From the NCBI GenBank assembly GCA_030706605.1, contig JAUZOE010000012.1:36549-100548 (forward strand): a stretch of DNA of 64,000 nt, in the 5' to 3' direction. Shown in pieces: positions 62,520 to 64,000 of the stretch. The DNA comes from Bacteroidota bacterium. GTDB lineage: Bacteria; Bacteroidota; Bacteroidia; Chitinophagales; Chitinophagaceae. The notes under the pieces were generated by a model. The model had not been told where the DNA came from. It was given only the letters and a program-made list of their open reading frames with translations, and made no database searches. Every line of letters begins with the position of its first letter. The stretch's first letter is position 1. The translations under genes were made by a program, and so were the position numbers.

Positions 62520-62789
62520 ATATTTTTTTCACTTGTCAATCTGTCAATACTTTCATTAAAGAAACGAAGTTTTGATAGGAAACGTATATTGTTCAAGATT
62601 AATGCCATGTTAAGAAAGGCAGACATAATAATTCGATATATCTGTTCAATAACCAGGATTCAGTTTTCGGATTTTTCAATTCATTTGTATTACTTCTTCC
62701 TGAAGAATTCATTAGGGAACGATTCCGTAACTATTTTCAATAAAAGAATATGGCCTGCCTATTTTTGAGAAAATAAGAGCACATCATTA

Positions 62790-63839
62790 TTAAACAGTTG
62801 TTAAATCAGGTTTTTTATCTTTTAATGAAGATTTCCGGATAATTAATTTTGTATCCAGAATCTTTGTTTCAAATTCGGTTATGGATCTTTTGCTTTCAAT
62901 CATTTGAATCAGCATTTCTGTAGCAGTTTGTCCTATTTCGAAGGCGGGTTGTTGCACTACCGTCATTGGGGGATCAAATAGTTCTCCTACTCTGGTATTC
63001 GTAAATCCTGCAAATCCGGTTGCTTTTTTGAGTTGTAATTTTTTTAATTCAGATAAGCAAAAAGTGGTTATACGGTCACTCGCAGTAAAAATGGCATCAG
63101 GTTTTATTTCCCCGTTAAATAATTCCTTGATTGCTATTTCCACTTCGTCAACAATCATCCCGCCATGATTGCAATACTTGACCAGGGCTTCATTAAAAGG
63201 AATATTATGTTTATCAAGCGCTTCTTTATATCCCTGCAATCTTTCTTTGGTAATAGATAGATATGGAGAACTGGTGATGTGAGCAATTTTTTTGAATTCC
63301 TGTAAAATTAAATGCTCTGTGGCATGCAGTGCGCCCAGGTAATTATTGGCAGTCACTTTATGAGTGTCGATTTCATCGGTAATCCTGTCGAAGAAAACGA
63401 TTGGCAAACCTTTTTCATACAAGTCTTTTAATAAAGTGAGGTCTACCGTTCCGCTTGATAAAGAAATTAATAAACCATCCACTGAACGGGAAGCATGATG
63501 CATTACATTTACTTTCTCTCTTTCCTCTGATTCGTGGCTTTGTGTTATGATTACATGGTAGCCACGATTGTAAGCAATCGATTCAATTCCGTTGATTGCC
63601 TGTGAAAAAAAATTATTGGCAATTTCACTTACTACCACACCAATCGCGCGGCTTCTTCTTTCTTTTAAACTTAGTGCAACAGGATTAGGCCGGTAATTTA
63701 TTTTTTCTGCGTATTCAAGAACGATCTTTTTTGTTTCTTCACTGATCTCATGACTTCCTCTTAACGCACGTGAAACGGTAGAGGTTGAAAAGTTCAACGC
63801 TTTGGCAATATCTTTTATGGTAACAGTATCAAATCTCAT
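62790..63839 (-). CDS. LacI family transcriptional regulator
   Basis: A 349-aa regulator: N-terminal LacI HTH (TIKDIAKALNFSTSTVSRALRG) with hinge, then a periplasmic-binding-protein-like sensor domain (SRAIGVVVSEIANNFFSQAINGIE, DGLLISLSSGT, DAIFTASDRIT). It probably senses a sugar. The genes it controls are not seen here; they may lie beyond the right end of the window. It is followed by 270 bp and then lon on the same strand. Confidence 0.92.
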   Translation of the reverse strand: MRFDTVTIKDIAKALNFSTSTVSRALRGSHEISEETKKIVLEYAEKINYRPNPVALSLKERRSRAIGVVVSEIANNFFSQAINGIESIAYNRGYHVIITQSHESEEREKVNVMHHASRSVDGLLISLSSGTVDLTLLKDLYEKGLPIVFFDRITDEIDTHKVTANNYLGALHATEHLILQEFKKIAHITSSPYLSITKERLQGYKEALDKHNIPFNEALVKYCNHGGMIVDEVEIAIKELFNGEIKPDAIFTASDRITTFCLSELKKLQLKKATGFAGFTNTRVGELFDPPMTVVQQPAFEIGQTATEMLIQMIESKRSITEFETKILDTKLIIRKSSLKDKKPDLTTV

Positions 63840-64000
63840 ACAGGAAATAAGATGACTTATCTAATTAATTCAAGTTGCTAGTTATTAAGTCAGTTTATTA
63901 AAAGTAAATGCTACTATAAACATTAATAGTTTCAGCAAAAATCCTTTAAATGTAACTGCATGTATTTTTCTTAAAAACAAATTTTTTATTTCACTAAAGC

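Noticed and set aside
1..64000. tRNA or rRNA genes, intact insertion sequences or prophage genes
   Set aside because: No cloverleaf, rRNA-like stretch, transposase, integrase or phage structural gene was recognised by eye; a dedicated scan could still find a short RNA gene.

Overview
The window looks like chromosomal DNA from a member of the Bacteroidota, most like the Chitinophagaceae. The signs are AT-rich sequence, weak Shine-Dalgarno signals, several TAnnTTTG-type promoter boxes, a type IX secretion (Por) C-terminal domain protein, a DUF6089-type barrel protein, DUF6132, and the RND / rhodanese / Crp-Fnr gene families typical of that phylum. No rRNA, tRNA, CRISPR array, intact insertion sequence or prophage was recognised.

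Layout. 1-2.1 kb: the end of a Crp/Fnr-type regulator cut by the window edge (probably a receiver-Crp fusion), a small helical protein and an SDR oxidoreductase. 2.1-12.9 kb: a long leftward block. A Crp/Fnr regulator is followed by DUF302, a TSUP exporter, an MBL-fold persulfide-dioxygenase-like protein with rhodanese domains, DUF6132, two single-domain rhodaneses, a DUF2892-like protein and thioredoxin, and then a TolC / membrane-fusion / RND efflux set and another DUF2892 protein. This reads as a reactive-sulfur handling operon joined to an efflux system. 13.1-23.8 kb: patatin, a P-type cation ATPase, a lipoprotein cytochrome c, a barrel protein, a large FAD/Fe-S oxidase, a GH43 enzyme, panD and a nitroreductase. 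23.9-27.1 kb: an arsenic operon (arsR, arsM, acr3, metallophosphoesterase) with two nearly identical 16-bp operators.

27.2-37.7 kb: a Crp/Fnr regulator, then a rightward cluster that resembles the Bacillus MhqR-regulated quinone-detoxification genes: DoxX, YceI, two ring-cleaving VOC dioxygenases, a LigB/DODA dioxygenase, an FMN reductase, pirin, a small acetyltransferase and an MhqD-like hydrolase. Type II NADH dehydrogenase, a hemerythrin and a 2Fe-2S ferredoxin follow. 37.7-44.9 kb: gene-poor DNA with dispersed repeats, holding an SDR, a T9SS cargo protein, a secreted protein with a BclA-like C-terminal domain, and a Gfo/Idh/MocA enzyme. 44.9-49 kb: pyruvate phosphate dikinase and an AI-2E family transporter.

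49-58.4 kb is the most interesting part. It is an island of small envelope or stress proteins (CsbD, lmo0937 family, lipoproteins, basic and His-rich secreted proteins, 36-61 aa membrane peptides) with a frameshifted histidine kinase, a hybrid kinase carrying eight 21-residue repeats, a response regulator and an AraC regulator. Five genes or operons here share an unannotated 42-bp upstream element at conserved positions, which suggests one regulon. 58.4-64 kb: a pseudogene in repeat-rich DNA, Lon protease and a LacI-family regulator.

Starts were moved from the longest open frame to an internal ATG where the upstream part is non-coding in character, begins at TTG, or overlaps a neighbour; this is stated in each entry. 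All family assignments come from reading motifs by eye; no database search was made.
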